Of a DNA stretch of 64,000 nucleotides, positions 34,191-46,055 are shown piece after piece; the stretch's first letter is position 1; every line of letters starts with the position of its first letter. Source of the DNA: Rhabdophis nuchalis (taxonomy: Eukaryota; Chordata; Lepidosauria; Squamata; Natricidae); assembly GCA_039707465.1 (NCBI GenBank), contig CM077643.1, positions 44,830,605-44,894,604 on the forward strand. Direction: 5' to 3'. The notes under the pieces were generated by a model, which saw nothing but the letters and a program-made list of their open reading frames with translations, did not search any database and was not told the DNA's origin. The translations under genes were made by a program, and so were the position numbers.

Positions 34191-35369
34191 ATGCAAAGCA
34201 ACAGAGTAATAATTATAATAATAGTAATGATACCAATAAGAGAGTTTCATTATTTGCAGTTATTGGCCTGTCTGTCGGAGGATGATGGGAAATGTAGTGC
34301 AACTTCTTAAGAGGTATTAGCTTGAGGAAAACAGTCTAGATGTCAGACTTTCCATCTCAAACCTGGCAGTTGCTTGCTAAGCATTCCTGCTTTTGCACCA
34401 GAGACAAATTAGACCAAGTGTTTAATGACACTTGGTGAAATTATTATGTTCTGTCCCATCCCATCCTATTTCATCTAGAAAAGAACTTTGCATGTTAGGA
34501 TGAAGTCATGATTATCAGTTGTTCTCTATTAGGGAGGGAGATCCCTCTTATCCTGTTAAAAGCAGTTTTTTGCATCCACAGAAGGTTAGTACAGCTTTTC
34601 TTTCATGGATATTCAGCTAATTAACTCTTTATCTTTTGACATAACTGGCCTTTCTCCCCTGAGAAAATTGAGCTCCCAATCACCTGCCATCCCTGATATG
34701 TTCCAAACATTAATGACCTCCTGCCTTTGGGGATTTAATAAGGCTCTATCTCAAAAAATGATAGGCAGTGAAACATGCTCCAGTTCCTTTATTTTAGTCT
34801 AACGTTCTGGCCAATTTTCACTGAGGAAGTAAATTGTACTGGAAATATGGGTTCCCAAACTGTAACCAGAACCACAGCCAAACTGTAACAGGCAACACAT
34901 CCTGCAGAAAGAAGATTAGAAGCTGTAACTGGAGTGCTTCCCTTTCACGTGCTAAATTTCTGGGAGTATTTGGGAGGGGGGCATATTGAGTTTTGTTTCT
35001 TTATGGAGGAAAAAAATATTTGGTTCTTTGCAGTCAGGAACTAAGCAGTTCAGACACCTAATTGGGCAAATGATTGCTCTCTCCAGATGGATCCAACATC
35101 ACTTCCACAACATGATGCTCTCCAGGTTGAGAAAACACTATAATTTCAAGCAAAGATGGTGTCTAGAATTCTGGGAAATGTAGTTGTGGGAATACCTGGA
35201 TTACGCTGCGCTCTTGATAATGATCAGAATGATTGCTCTTTCACCTGGGTGCAGAAGGTGTGACAGCTTCATAGATAGAGGAAGCTGCACTCATGGAAAT
35301 TTAGGTTTAAAGTAGCCTCCTTGGTGCAGGAGGACACTCAGAAGCTACTTCAAAGAGAAATATATTTTC
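34191..35369 (+). other. intron, unrecognised
   Basis: No exon, repeat family or RNA gene recognised. A partial foldback-MITE core may lie near 35090-35180. Confidence 0.4.
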
Positions 35370-35785
35370 TCCTCGTACTTCTTTTGCAGAAGGAAATTGT
35401 GAAAACTCAACAGAGGCTTTCTGAAGTAGGTAGAGAGGAACCTGCCCCACTGTATATCGAGTGGGGCTGTGTGGAGAGGGTGTCCTCTTTTAAATTCTTG
35501 GAGGTGCTTATTAGTCAAGATCTCACCTGTAAAAACAACACGCCCTGGGTGGTTAGTAAGGCTCAACAGAGACTTCATTTTCTTAGAGTCCTGTGGAAAA
35601 ATCAGGTGGAACAACATCCATGCAAACATATGACTGATTTCTCTGTAATTACTTGTATAAGGACCATTTTCTATATTATTTATGTTGTTTTGTATTTTGT
35701 TATGGATTGCACCAGTAGAGGCTAAATCAATTTCATTGTATGAATGTACAATGACAATAAAGATTATTATTATTATTATTGTTCT
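35370..35785 (+). mobile_element. Rex1-like LINE 3' fragment
   Basis: The + frame contains CVERVSSFKFLEVLISQDLT and KAQQRLHFLRVLWKN, the typical Rex1 C-terminal pattern. The 3' end has CAATGACAATAAAGATTATT and an ATT tail ending near 35780. The frame has been broken by deletion between these parts and the tail. Confidence 0.8.
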
Positions 35786-35848
35786 TTAGGGGAAAGACAG
35801 AATATAGATACAAAAGATCTCTTCTCACTGATTTTCTTGCTGCTTTAG

Positions 35849-35992
35849 ATAGTTCTGGGCCAACTACAGTGAACCCATGCTATGATGGCACCCACATTTG
35901 CGACACAATGGCACGATGCCAACCAGGACTTGGTCTGGATTACCTCTGTGAGTGCACAGCTGGATACTGGGGAGATGGCAAGGAATGCAGAG
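35849..35992 (+). CDS. NID2: NID2 exon: EGF-like domain 2
   Basis: 144 bp, phase 1 to 1. It codes for one EGF module with six cysteines, starting [16 protein letters not shown] and ending YWGDGKECR before GTGAGT at 35993. It lacks the D-x-D/N-E-C calcium-binding start, matching the second nidogen EGF. The acceptor (TGCTTTAG) lies about 65 bp beyond the tail of a Rex1-like LINE fragment. Confidence 0.93.
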
Positions 35993-37109
35993 GTGAGTAG
36001 GACAAATTCTTTACTTCTTGTATTGTCTCAAAGCTCTGATATTTTGTCCTAGGAGTTTGTTATGAGTTTACAGATTTGCTTTGGGGAACAGCAGGAACTA
36101 CCTGTAGTAACTGTTATTTGCAGAAGATGCTTCACTTTATTACTGAATTGGCCCATTTTTTGTAAATTCACAAAGTATACCAGGGAAAAACAGTTAAAAT
36201 GATGTATAGTTGTTTTGTCTTTAGCCTGGGGCAGCATCTTACGTGAATGCAATTGCTAAATTAAAGCATGGATTAAACTATGTCAGTATTATGAAAGGTC
36301 TTTAAAGAACAATGATAATTGTAATATTTATAATGTTATTATAATAATGTGGAAAACAGGCCAAAGGAAAAAAAGAAAAATTAATAAGAACTGAAATAAT
36401 AAAAAGCAAAAGTGATGGATAGAAATAGCGTGCCTACCAATAAAAGATTTCTGATATTAAGATATAGAATAGAGGTAGACATTAGAAAGGGGGAAATATT
36501 ATTATGTATATTTCTATGTAGTATGCTAAAATTAGTAGATAGATGAAAGGACTAGAAAGATGATTGTATTATGTACAATGTTATTATAATGATGTGAGTA
36601 TGATTAATGTAATTAAAATATCAAAATTGTTAATCTCATCACTATGATTTGGTACCAAAATTAATGATACCCAGATGCCACACTGTTAATGTATTTAATA
36701 CTTATATGTACTTTAAGAAAAAAACTTAATTAAAAAAAATCTGAGAAGCACAAGTTGCTTTTTCTGAATGAATTGCCAGTGGATCTCTATGAATTTGGAT
36801 TGGACCATGTCTTACCCTACTAGAAATACCGAGATCTGAACTTGGACCTACAAAGCAGTGGCTTACTATTATGTTAGGCCTCTTCCCAAAGGCAGATAGT
36901 CCTCACTTAATGACTGCCCTATTTGATAATCATTCAAGTCAACCACAGTGCTGAAAAAGTAACTTTATGACTGGTTCTTACACTTACAAATGTGGCAGCA
37001 TTCCATAATCAGATGATTGCTGTTTGTATGCTTCACAGCTGGTTTTTCACAAGCAGAGTTGATGAAGAAGCTGGCAGTAAAATCACAAGATGCAGTCACA
37101 TGATGTCTT
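35993..37109 (+). other. intron, AT-rich
   Basis: About 36300-36750 is AT-rich, without a recognised family. A fragment of the ACTTACAAC-type DNA element lies at about 36897-37090. Confidence 0.45.
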
Positions 37110-37560
37110 GATTAGGAATGGAGTGCTCCATCACTGGAGGCTTTCAAAGAAATATTGGACAACCATCTGTTCAGGATGATACAATTTCTCCTGTCTGGGA
37201 TGTTATAAGGATTTCTGCCTTGGGCAGGGAATTGGACTAGAATAGCGGCCCCCAAATATTCCAGCTTGGCAGCCCAATGGGAGGGAAAGGGAATGGTTTT
37301 GTGTGAGTGGCAGGTATGTGTGGGAGCGTATGCGGCTCCATTTGCACATGCAGTGGTTATGTGCACTTGCCGCTTGCACAAGTGGAGCTTCACGCACAAG
37401 TGCTCGCCACTCACACAGGTGGAGCTGCACACACGCTGTTTGCACAGCTCGGTTCCAAATGGGTTATGGCCCAAGGGTTGGGCACCCCTAGACTAGAAGA
37501 TCTCCAAGGCCTTCTCCATCCCTATGAATCTTTGATTTTATGAGATAGGATAAACTTACT
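37110..37560 (+). mobile_element. CR1 LINE 3' end split by a hAT-like element
   Basis: GGAGTGCTCCATCACTGGAG and TGGGCAGGGAATTGGACTAG before the insertion; ACTAGAAGATCTCCAAGGCC after it. Text before and after joins into one CR1 3' end. Confidence 0.8.
37243..37490 (+). mobile_element. hAT-like MITE inside CR1
   Basis: Starts TAGCGGCCCCCAAATATTCC and ends GGGTTGGGCACCCCTA. Perfect 8-bp duplication GACTAGAA (37235-37242, 37491-37498). Confidence 0.85.
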
Positions 37561-37927
37561 TCAAATTGCAGTGGCTATAATTTACCAGAAGTCTGTTTGT
37601 TTCCAGACCTGTGCTAAATTAAAGAGAAGTTCATTTCTACCCATCTGCTTGTATCAGTTAGACATGAACTGGTGTTTTTAACACATTTCAGAGATTATTA
37701 AACTCTGGGACTTCCCGCTTGCAAACATCTGGAATCATTTGGCCCCAATTGTGTTTTCATAGCTCAAACAAGGTTGAATGTCTTGACTGGAATGAGCTAG
37801 ATGAGAAGCCGGGGAATCAATGGTTATAATATAAAATGTGCTATAGCATCTGGAAATATTAATGAAAGCTTTCCTGCTTTAGGCCTGGAGGTTGATTTGT
37901 CCCATTAATCTTGTTGCCCCTTCTCAG

Positions 37928-38056
37928 ATGTCAACGAATGTACTGAGGGCTTCAGCAGATGCAGCCAAGGTGCTCTGTGCATCAATACACCGGGCACCTA
38001 TCGATGTGAATGTCCCAGAGGATACCAGTTGGCACCTGACCGGGCTTCCTGCATAG
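37928..38056 (+). CDS. NID2: NID2 exon: calcium-binding EGF-like domain 3
   Basis: 129 bp, phase 1 to 1. It starts [12 protein letters not shown], the calcium-binding EGF consensus, and contains [17 protein letters not shown], which fits the Asn beta-hydroxylation and calcium-binding pattern. It ends ASCI before GTATGG. Six cysteines are present. Confidence 0.93.
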   Translation: MSTNVLRASADAAKVLCASIHRAPIDVNVPEDTSWHLTGLPA

Positions 38057-39374
38057 GTATGGGATTGCTTTATTTTGAGGGGGCTTGCCCTGAATAGAGG
38101 GGATATAAGACCTGGCAAAATTCACCAAAAATTGCAGTCTGGGGCTCATCTGAGGAGAGGAGAGACCATGAGATAAAATAGCATATTGTACAAAGTCTAA
38201 TGATTACCAGTATTCTCAACTAATACAATTATCTCTTAGGATCAGATTTTCTTCATTGAAATCCTGGTGGCCTACCCAAAGGGGAGAATGCTAGGACTAT
38301 AATCCTGATGTTGGGTTGGATATATATGTATATATACCAACCATGATTGCAAGTGGTATCTGTTACTTTAAATACTATAGTGAAATGTAATTGGCTGCTG
38401 GTTCCTAAGTCAGCCATAAGAGGGAGCCGGAATCACAGTTAGACCCTGATCTTTGAATGGAGACACTGTGAATGTCGGGTTAGGTCAGCAGAGCAAGGAG
38501 GATCGTGGATTAAGCAGCTGTAAGGTTGCTTAGTTGAGTTAAAAACTGTTTTTTTGATTCAAGACTGACTATCACTGTTTGTGAAGAAGTCGTTTATTTT
38601 TCCATCACAAGTAAAGTCTACTTGTTTTTATCATCAGTGTCTGTGACTATTTGTGTGACTTCTAGCAATGTATCTCTTGCTGCAAATTCCGTTGCACAAC
38701 TCTCTGTCTCCTAAAGGAGATACCCCAACATTATCTATTATGTTCTCCCCCTTTCTCTTACTCAGAAAAATACAACATACTCCTTTTTCTTTTGGAGTCC
38801 TTAGTGCTCTCTGAATTAGGTTGTTTCCTTGCAGATGTTTTTTCATGGCCAAACTAGGTAACATCATTAGTTACTAGTGAGTGCCCCCCCCCCTTTATAA
38901 TGTAGCTTGCTCTGAAGGTGTTGGTAGAAGTGTGAGATTTTTTTTTTCTGAATTAGGTTGGTAATTCCTGAATTAAGGTATTGTTTTCTGCATGGTTGTT
39001 AGTCTGGTGTTAATCCCTGCTTATCTGAATTGTTGACTGATGGAAAGGATGTGTATTGCTTTTTTGTTTCTTTCTTAACATTTTTATTGCCTCTCTTGAA
39101 TGGTGTGTAAATGTGGTTTATCTATATGTATCTGTTGATGGCTTTGTCTCAATTCCAAGAATTTCATAGTGGTTTTGAATTTACCTTGATCCAAGATATT
39201 CAGATTCACAGTAGAAACTGTGATTGACTTTGTCTCTGTCTTTCCATGTCTCTCTCTTGTTCATGTCTCTCCAGCACGTCTCTTTAATCTCACAACACAT
39301 CAACAGACTATGGCTATCTATTACTATTGATCGTGGCTTTAGGCAGACAAGACTGCTATATAACACTTTGTAGT
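38057..39374 (+). other. intron with a possible Penelope-like tail
   Basis: 38795-38880 reads AGTGCTCTCTGAATTAGGTT and CCAAACTAGGTAACATCATT, matching the arms at 42512-42668. 38300-38640 may be an old retroelement promoter region, but I cannot class it. Nothing else recognised. Confidence 0.45.
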
Positions 39375-39419
39375 AAAATGCAGAGTCCCTTCGGGGAGAG
39401 GGGGCGGTCTATAAATTTA

Positions 39420-39468
<49 letters not shown>

Positions 39469-39486
39469 TTAATAATAATAATAATA

Positions 39487-39557
<71 letters not shown>

Positions 39558-39560
39558 GTG
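39375..39560 (+). repeat. L2-like 3' end with (AAT)n(ATT)n palindromic array
   Basis: CAGAGTCCCTTCGGGGAGAG and GGCGGTCTATAAATTTAAAT are an L2-like 3' end, followed by about 20 AAT units to near 39485 and then about 23 ATT units. The two halves are complementary. Confidence 0.85.
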
Positions 39561-39944
39561 TTAACCATTCTCATGCCATACACAAAATTTCCAGTCATAT
39601 TAGGCATGTTGAGACCAGTACACTATAGATATTAGACACAGTTTTAACCCAAGCATATTCCTGGTATTTGGTACAAGACTCAATGCCTCCCTAATCCAGA
39701 GACATCCATAGGAGTCTTCAAGCCACGTTGTGGAACGTGTTCATCAACCAAAAGGCACATGTGATATAGAAAATTACATTCACTTGACGTCAACAACCTG
39801 GCACCAAATACACTAAATGTCCATCTCCTTATCGTCTTCTCTGTATCATGAGGCCAACCTTTCCCACAGTTTGCCTGGCTGGAGTTGAAAGTGAAAAGTT
39901 CTGATGAGAGAAGGTCATCAGAAAATGTTAGTTTTGTTGTAGGG

Positions 39945-40347
39945 CTGTGACGGCGAACCTGTGGCATGAGTACCACAGGTGGCATGTGTAGCCATTTGTT
40001 AGGACACGCGAGGAAGAAAAACAACCCAACGTGCAAACCGGAAGTTCAAGAATGGACCTCCAGTTTGAGTGTTGGGATGTTTTTCTCACTCCGGAGGGCC
40101 TCGGGAGGGGGGGGGAGCTGTTTTCGCCCTCCCAAGGCTCCTAGAAAGCCTCTGGACCCTGGGGAGGACAAAAAACGGGCCCATCACATGCCAAAAGTGG
40201 GGGGAGGGGGGTTGCACACGCATGGAGTGCATGTGCACAAGGGTGGTATCATGCTCATAGAATTATGGGTATGGGCATTCCTGTGCATGACCCCCCTGCA
40301 CTCCCCCCACTTTTGGCACACGATGGCAGAAAGGTTAGCCATCATCG
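39945..40347 (+). mobile_element. hAT-like MITE, GTGATGG family
   Basis: Starts CTGTGACGGCGAACC and ends AAGGTTAGCCATCATCG. Flanks TTGTAGGG and TTATAGGG match 7/8. 40350-41200 is otherwise unrecognised intron. Confidence 0.78.
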
Positions 40348-41209
40348 TTATAGGGTCTTGGTTTTTCATACTTGATTTCTAATTTGCATTGCATTGTTTG
40401 CTAATTTGGGCAGATTGTTAATATGCTTTGTAGTTGTAGATCTTTTAAATAATAAATACATTTTCTTTTTATTTGCTTGGTCAGAAATGAGAGTCTCAGG
40501 AAGCGGAAATTCTGCTGGATCTCTATGTTTGCACAATCTTGATAATTAGAATTCTTTGCTATATGTCATATGACAGAGATGACATGTGACAGATAGATAT
40601 ATCTGTATGTATATGTACATAAAAGGATGCATGAATTACTTTAGCAGGTGTAACCAATAACACAATGTTTGGCCTTTCTTTGGTCACGGATTTCCCCGAT
40701 TTGAATGGGAAACGCATGTTTGTTTTCCAGCCTGTTTTTAATTAACTTTCCACTGACAATTAAGAAGCTGTCAAGAAAAGGCAGGGAGGTTGGAAATTGG
40801 GGGAATGGAGGTAGATGGGAAAGAGAAGAAACCCGAGAATCTATTTGGAAAGTCCAGGCTGCTGCTTTCATGCTTGAGGTTTTACTTGGTATTGTTCACA
40901 TAAATTTCGACCGTAAGGATTAAAACAGCCCAACTGTGAAATACATTAAATAAAACAAATGCTATATTTGGCAAGGAGTGTCTGTTTTCAGTGCTATTTG
41001 TGTTATTCCAGAATGAATCTACTTTCCTATGTCATAAATCAAACCTTTAAGTTGCTGGAAAATTCTGCGGATGAATTTTGTCTTGGGAAATCCTACTGTT
41101 TATTCTTTATAAATCATGTAAATTATCTAGCTCTAGAGTCAGGTGAGACATAGTACTGTGTGAGAAGTTTAGATCACCTCCCCCTCTTTTCTCATGCGTT
41201 TCTCTACAG

Positions 41210-41344
41210 CAGGGGTCTCCAACCTTTGCAACTTTAAGTCTGAAGGACTTCAGCTCCCAGAATTCTCCAGCCAGCTTTGCTGGCTGGAGAAGTCTGGGAG
41301 CTGAAGTCCTTCAAACTTAAAGTTGCAAAGGTTGGAGACCCCTG
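41210..41344 (+). mobile_element. foldback hAT-like MITE, near-perfect palindrome
   Basis: CAGGGGTCTCCAACCTTTGC with its inverse, arms about 65 nt. Perfect duplication CTCTACAG (41202-41209, 41345-41352). Confidence 0.9.
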
Positions 41345-41709
41345 CTCTACAGTACCATTTCTGATGTTTTCTATGGGAAAAAAAGATTTTATGCTCAGTG
41401 AGTGCAAGCTCAGCTCTGATTAAAATCAGTGGAAAGCTGTAGAGTTATTTTGATGCAAAGCACCAGGAACAGGTTGTCAATTTGAGTAAAGGAAGGAGTA
41501 ATGGGAAGATGTTTAGTACTTTCTCTCTCTCTTATTTTTAAGAAAAATACTTTTCTTTTCTCATCCTACAAATGTTTCAACTTCAGTGGGCAAAATATTG
41601 CCTTAGCCATTGAAGTCAGCTGGGTGGTCTTGAGCAATAATTCCTTACAGTCAGACGCTCTAACAGGCAGTCTGAAAAACACTTTGTCACATCCTGCAAA
41701 AGCAGGTAG

Positions 41710-41940
41710 ACCCAGAAGTGGTATTCAGTCAGTTCGGACCGGTTCAGGCGAACCAGTAGTGGCTACCTGCAGGCGACCCACCCACCATGACATCCTATGT
41801 AGCCTCGATTTCGATGCCGCATGTGTGAGGTGCGGAAGGCCGTGTGCATGTGCAGAAGGTGCACATGCAATATGAGTGTGGACATGTACATGCTCACATT
41901 TGTGAACTGGTGGTAAACTTCTGTGAATCCCACCTGTGAG
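41710..41940 (+). mobile_element. hAT-like remnant, CAGAGGTGGG group
   Basis: Starts near CAGAAGTGGTATTCAGTCAG and ends near GTGAATCCCACCTGTG. Weak inverted ends and no clear duplication. Confidence 0.5.
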
Positions 41941-41999
41941 CAGACCCTGTATACTACCCTATGGGGCAAACTCTAAGAAAAACAAGATTAATATATAAT

Positions 42000-42330
42000 G
42001 TCATATAGTGTAATGATATGATATGATAATATATGATATAATATAATAATATATAACGTAACGTAATGTAACGTAACATAACATGATATAATCCTATATT
42101 TCCTTCTCCCATACTGGGGTAGTTATTTATTATTTATTTTATTTATTTGTTGGATTTATATAACCGCGCCCTCTCCCCAAAGGGACCCGGGGCGGTGCAC
42201 AGGAAATTAAAACACACAATATCACAAATATAAATAATTAATACCAGATTAAATAAATTATCCCTGTGCTAAAATTTAAAAATGTTAAAACATGACCCCA
42301 TCTAAAATCCAATTAAAACAATTTATGGTA
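42000..42330 (-). repeat. AT-rich simple repeat and L2-like 3' end
   Basis: 42000-42085 is an irregular ATATGATA/ACGTA repeat. 42120-42330 is an L2-like 3' end in minus orientation (GGGACCCGGGGCGGTGCACA). Confidence 0.75.
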
Positions 42331-42511
42331 CAGACTGTAGGCTAGGTAAATAGCTTAGGCCAAACCGGTTACTTTAATCTGGAGCATAACTGTAGGATAA
42401 AGGATGAAATATTTAGGTTTGGGGAGAAAAGGGGCATTTTAAAATGCATACAAGGGCTCATTCTTCAAAGAAGCGTTGACTTTCCCCAGGACTGCAGGAT
42501 TGAATTGTGGT

Positions 42512-42668
42512 GTCCTTGGTGCTCTCTGAGCTTGATTGTTTTCTTGCAGACATTTCATGACCCAAATTAAGTAACATCATCAGTGGTAGACTAGCATTGA
42601 TGATGTTACCTAGTTTGGGTAATGAAGTATTTACAAGAAAACAACAAAGCTCAGAGAATACCAAGGAC
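42512..42668. mobile_element. foldback fragment of a probable Penelope-like element
   Basis: Arms of about 70 bp, GTCCTTGGTGCTCTCTGAGC on the left and its diverged inverse ending ATACCAAGGAC on the right, with a loop of about 17 bp. Each arm carries a GATGATGTTACC...GGGTAATGAA type core. The class is inferred. Confidence 0.55.
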
Positions 42669-43031
42669 CCCTCATAGGATAACTTAACTCAACTCTGGGT
42701 TGATTGGCTCAATGATCCATTGGTTTGTTTTCTTGGCTGCCCATTCTCAGAAGTCTTCTTCAATACCAAGGTCCAAATGTGTCAATAGTTTTCCTATTCT
42801 GTTTCTTTAAAGTCCATCCACAACTCATGACACATAGACAATCTTAGTGTTGTGTGCAACAAATCCTGCCTATGTGGTATCACTGTTTTTCCCATTGCAA
42901 ACTTTTCCCCTGCAGAACATGCTAAGAGCAGCTCCTGATCATGAAAAGGTTGTGTCCATGGTGATTTAGATGACCCATCTGTAGCCTAGAAACATAAAGG
43001 TTCAAAGAGTCATTGAGGCCACTCAACCTGT

Positions 43032-43135
43032 TAGATAGCCATTTGTCTGAAATGGTATAAGGTTCCTGCCCACGCAGGGACTAGAAGACCTACAAGGTCC
43101 CTTCCAACTCTGCTATTGTATTGTATTGTATTGAT
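43032..43135 (+). mobile_element. CR1 LINE extreme 3' end
   Basis: GATAGCCATTTGTCTGAAAT and GTCCCTTCCAACTCTGC with a TATTGTATTG tail, about 150 bp upstream of the EGF-4 exon. Confidence 0.8.
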
Positions 43136-43282
43136 TGCTTGCTCAGTGCAGGAATACAGATGATTGTCTCACCTCTGCTGGAAATCCTCAAGGGCTTCCC
43201 ATCACTTCCCTTGAAAGGAAAATGAAGTGCAGTGCAGAATTGACTTCTCCTCCTCCTCCTCTCCCAATTTTAACCTTTTCAG

Positions 43283-43426
43283 CTATTGGTCCACCACCCA
43301 ATCCTTGTGAAAAAGGGACTCACAACTGTGATTCAGCTGACCGGGCACGATGTGTCTATCATGGAGGCGTTTCATTCAGCTGCCTTTGCCTAACTGGATA
43401 TGCTGGCAATGGACACAACTGCACAG
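43283..43426 (+). CDS. NID2: NID2 exon: EGF-like domain 4
   Basis: 144 bp, phase 1 to 1, after a pyrimidine-rich tract ending TTTTCAG. It starts [15 protein letters not shown] and continues [18 protein letters not shown] and [14 protein letters not shown] before GTAATT. Six cysteines; one sequon (Asn-Cys-Thr) falls at the final cysteine. The extra residues between the second and third cysteine are typical of this nidogen EGF. Confidence 0.93.
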
Positions 43427-44428
43427 GTAATTGACAGATAGTTATAATGGCATGTGGGAAAGACTTTGGGGATGAAGAGATGCTACCAAAGGAATAGTCA
43501 AATAAGAGACAGCTGGCAGCTAGATAGTGGGAGGGGCAACAGGCTCAGAAAAGACCCTCCCTAGAAAAGGCCCTCCCTAGTTTCTCAGACTGTAAGGAGA
43601 TGGGGGGGGGAAGAATTATCCTTTCAGACTCACCCGATGAATCAGATAAGAATCTGAATCCACACGAACGAATTCCAGCTTTTTGAAAAGCTGTGAAAGA
43701 ATATTGCGAGTATGAAAATATAGTTCTCCCCCAATCTCCCCCAAACATCAGTCTATCAAAAAAAATGTTGATGTTAGATCAGAGGTAAAAATATCTTCTG
43801 TATCCAAACGAGAGAGATGGATTGGAAAACCCTGAATTTGTTGGTATATTTCCTGCCTTTATTATTTTTATAAATAACTCAAGGCAGCAAACACATAAAA
43901 TACTCCTTTCTCCTCCTGTCTTCCTTCAGCAACCATCCTATGAGGTGAGATGGGCTGAGAGAGAGAGTGACTGGGCCAAAATTATCCCACTGGCTTTTGT
44001 GCCTAAAATGGGACTAGAACTCACAGTCTCCTAGTGATTGGCCCAAAGTCACCCTGTCAGTTTTTATGCTTAAAACAGGACTAGAACTCACAATCTAGTA
44101 GCTTGCAGCCTGGATGCCTTAACTACTAAATAAAATTGGCTCTAATTCTAAATTGTAGAACATTTCAAATGAGTGTGCTTTTGCTTAGCACATTCTTCTC
44201 AATATCCACATTCAACACAAAGATTTGGGCTACCTTATTTGTGAGCGTGGAAGAACCATGAAATTCCTGGTTCTAATATTTGGGGGGTGGGGAGCAGCCA
44301 CGGGAAAAAAGCAAACATATACAACTTTGACAAAATTTCCAGAAAATCTTGAGACAGCGGAAACCATTCTGGTGTATACCTCAGGTTCAGATTGAATCCA
44401 ATCCTGATATTTTCTACCTCTTTGACAG
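43427..44428 (+). other. intron, unrecognised
   Basis: No repeat family, RNA gene or exon recognised between EGF-4 and EGF-5. Confidence 0.4.
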
Positions 44429-44548
44429 ATGTGGATGAATGCCAGGAAGGAAAATGCCACCAAGCTGCCATTTGCCACAATTCACCCGGCTCCTTCTCCT
44501 GCAGCTGTCGGGCTGGCTATGTGGGGGACGGTTTCCAGTGCACTCCAG
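44429..44548 (+). CDS. NID2: NID2 exon: calcium-binding EGF-like domain 5
   Basis: 120 bp, phase 1 to 1. It starts [10 protein letters not shown] and continues [20 protein letters not shown], ending QCTP before GTACGG. Calcium-binding EGF consensus and six cysteines are present. It sits directly before the first TY exon, as in nidogens. Confidence 0.93.
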
Positions 44549-44649
44549 GTACGGGTCCAGGGGTGGGATAGTTATAGAACCATCCAAGTGCCCATCCATC
44601 CCCATCTTCCAGTGCAAGGTCTTCAGCTCCCCAAATACAGTTATCAAAG

Positions 44650-44970
44650 TACAGGTTGTTGTCTTAAGACCACAATCGAGCCCAAAATGTCTATTGCTAA
44701 GTGAGACATTTGTTAAGTGAGTTTTGCCCCATTGTAAAACCGTTTTTGCCACAGTGGTTACTTGAATCAGTATAGTTGTTAACTTAATAAGACGGTTACA
44801 AAAGGTGATCACAGGATCCCCACACACTGGAATCCATTAAAAATACGAGTCAGTCAGTTACCAGGAATCTGAATTTTGATCACATGACCATGAGGATGCT
44901 GCAATGGTCATAAGTGTAAAAATGGTCATAGGTCATACGAAAATGGATTTTTGTAAGTCTACCTGTATAA
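44650..44970. repeat. fragment of the ACTTACAAC-type DNA element
   Basis: Contains GAGCCCAAAATGTCTATTGC, AAGTGAGACATTTGTTAAG and GGTGATCACAGGATC, shared with 28622-28998 and others. Ends degenerate. Confidence 0.55.
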
Positions 44971-45156
44971 GTTTCCTTAGCTGGGAGTGGATTTCCAAGT
45001 TGTGCTACTCGTGCGCATCCAACTCCTCCTATCACATCTATATACTGTTGTCTCCCACTGGGTTTCACAGTAGCCTACCATAAGACGATGTAACATCCAT
45101 GGCCCAAGAATTCCAGCAGCCAAAAATATCAGTATTGATACTTCTATATTATATAC

Positions 45157-45653
45157 CCGTGATGGTGAACCTATGGCATGCGTGGCACACAGAGCTATGT
45201 CTCCTGGCACGTGCGGCGTCACCTGTTCCTCTTCCGGGTTCCTCTTCTGGGACCAGGAAAGAGGTGCACCCAGGGGACATGCGCGCACCGGAAAATGAAC
45301 TTCCGGTTTCCGGCACATGCATGCACACCGGCCAGCAAGTCTTCCGGTTACTGCTGTGCCTGATCATGCAATGATCAGCTGGCCTTTGTGCATGTGGCAG
45401 GGCCAGAAACCATAAAAGTGATCTTCTGTTTTATGGCATGACCCATGCATGCCAGCCATGGGATCGGTGCATGTGCATGTGCAGCAGTAACCGGAAGACT
45501 TGCTGTCTAGCCTGCATGCATGTGCCGGAAACTGGAAGTTCATTTTCTGGTGCACACATGTCCCCTGGGCAACTCCTCTTCCTGATCGCGGCCTAGACAA
45601 GCGCAAAGTGCTCCCTTTTTGGCACTCGGTGCTGAAAAGGTTCGCCATCACTA
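45157..45653 (+). mobile_element. hAT-like MITE, GTGATGG family
   Basis: Starts CCGTGATGGTGAACC and ends AAGGTTCGCCATCACTA. Perfect 8-bp duplication TTATATAC (45149-45156, 45654-45661). Confidence 0.85.
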
Positions 45654-45686
45654 TTATATACTGTAGTACCAGTAATAATTGAAATT

Positions 45687-45885
45687 GAGAGTTGTATGTT
45701 AATGTGGTCTTCCCCACTTTTATACCCTCCAGTTGTCCTGGACGACTGCTGCGGTTTAGCACATCTGGAAAATAATAAGTTGGTAAAGACTGCCATTTAG
45801 TGCTCTTGCACTGTAAGAAGAAATAAGAATTCTTCAGATTGACTTTCAAAATTCAGGTTGAAAAATGTCAGAACTTTTAAGCATT
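45687..45885 (+). repeat. direct duplication, copy 1
   Basis: Near-identical over about 199 bp to 48923-49122, from GAGAGTTGTATGTTAATGTG to CTTTTAAGCATT, with about seven differences by eye. It lies about 170 bp upstream of the first TY exon. Not seen elsewhere in the window. Confidence 0.9.
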
Positions 45886-46055
45886 GAATGCACTTTTAAT
45901 CATTGGAATTCTGCAAACTGAGTTGATAGGTTTGCTGGCCATTCTTCCGGGCTCCGTTTCTTGCCCTGGGCTGTCCATCAAGGGAGATGCTTTTGAAAGC
46001 TCACTCTTGCTGCCGAGACCCCAGTGTTACAACTTCATTTCCTTCTGACCCACAG

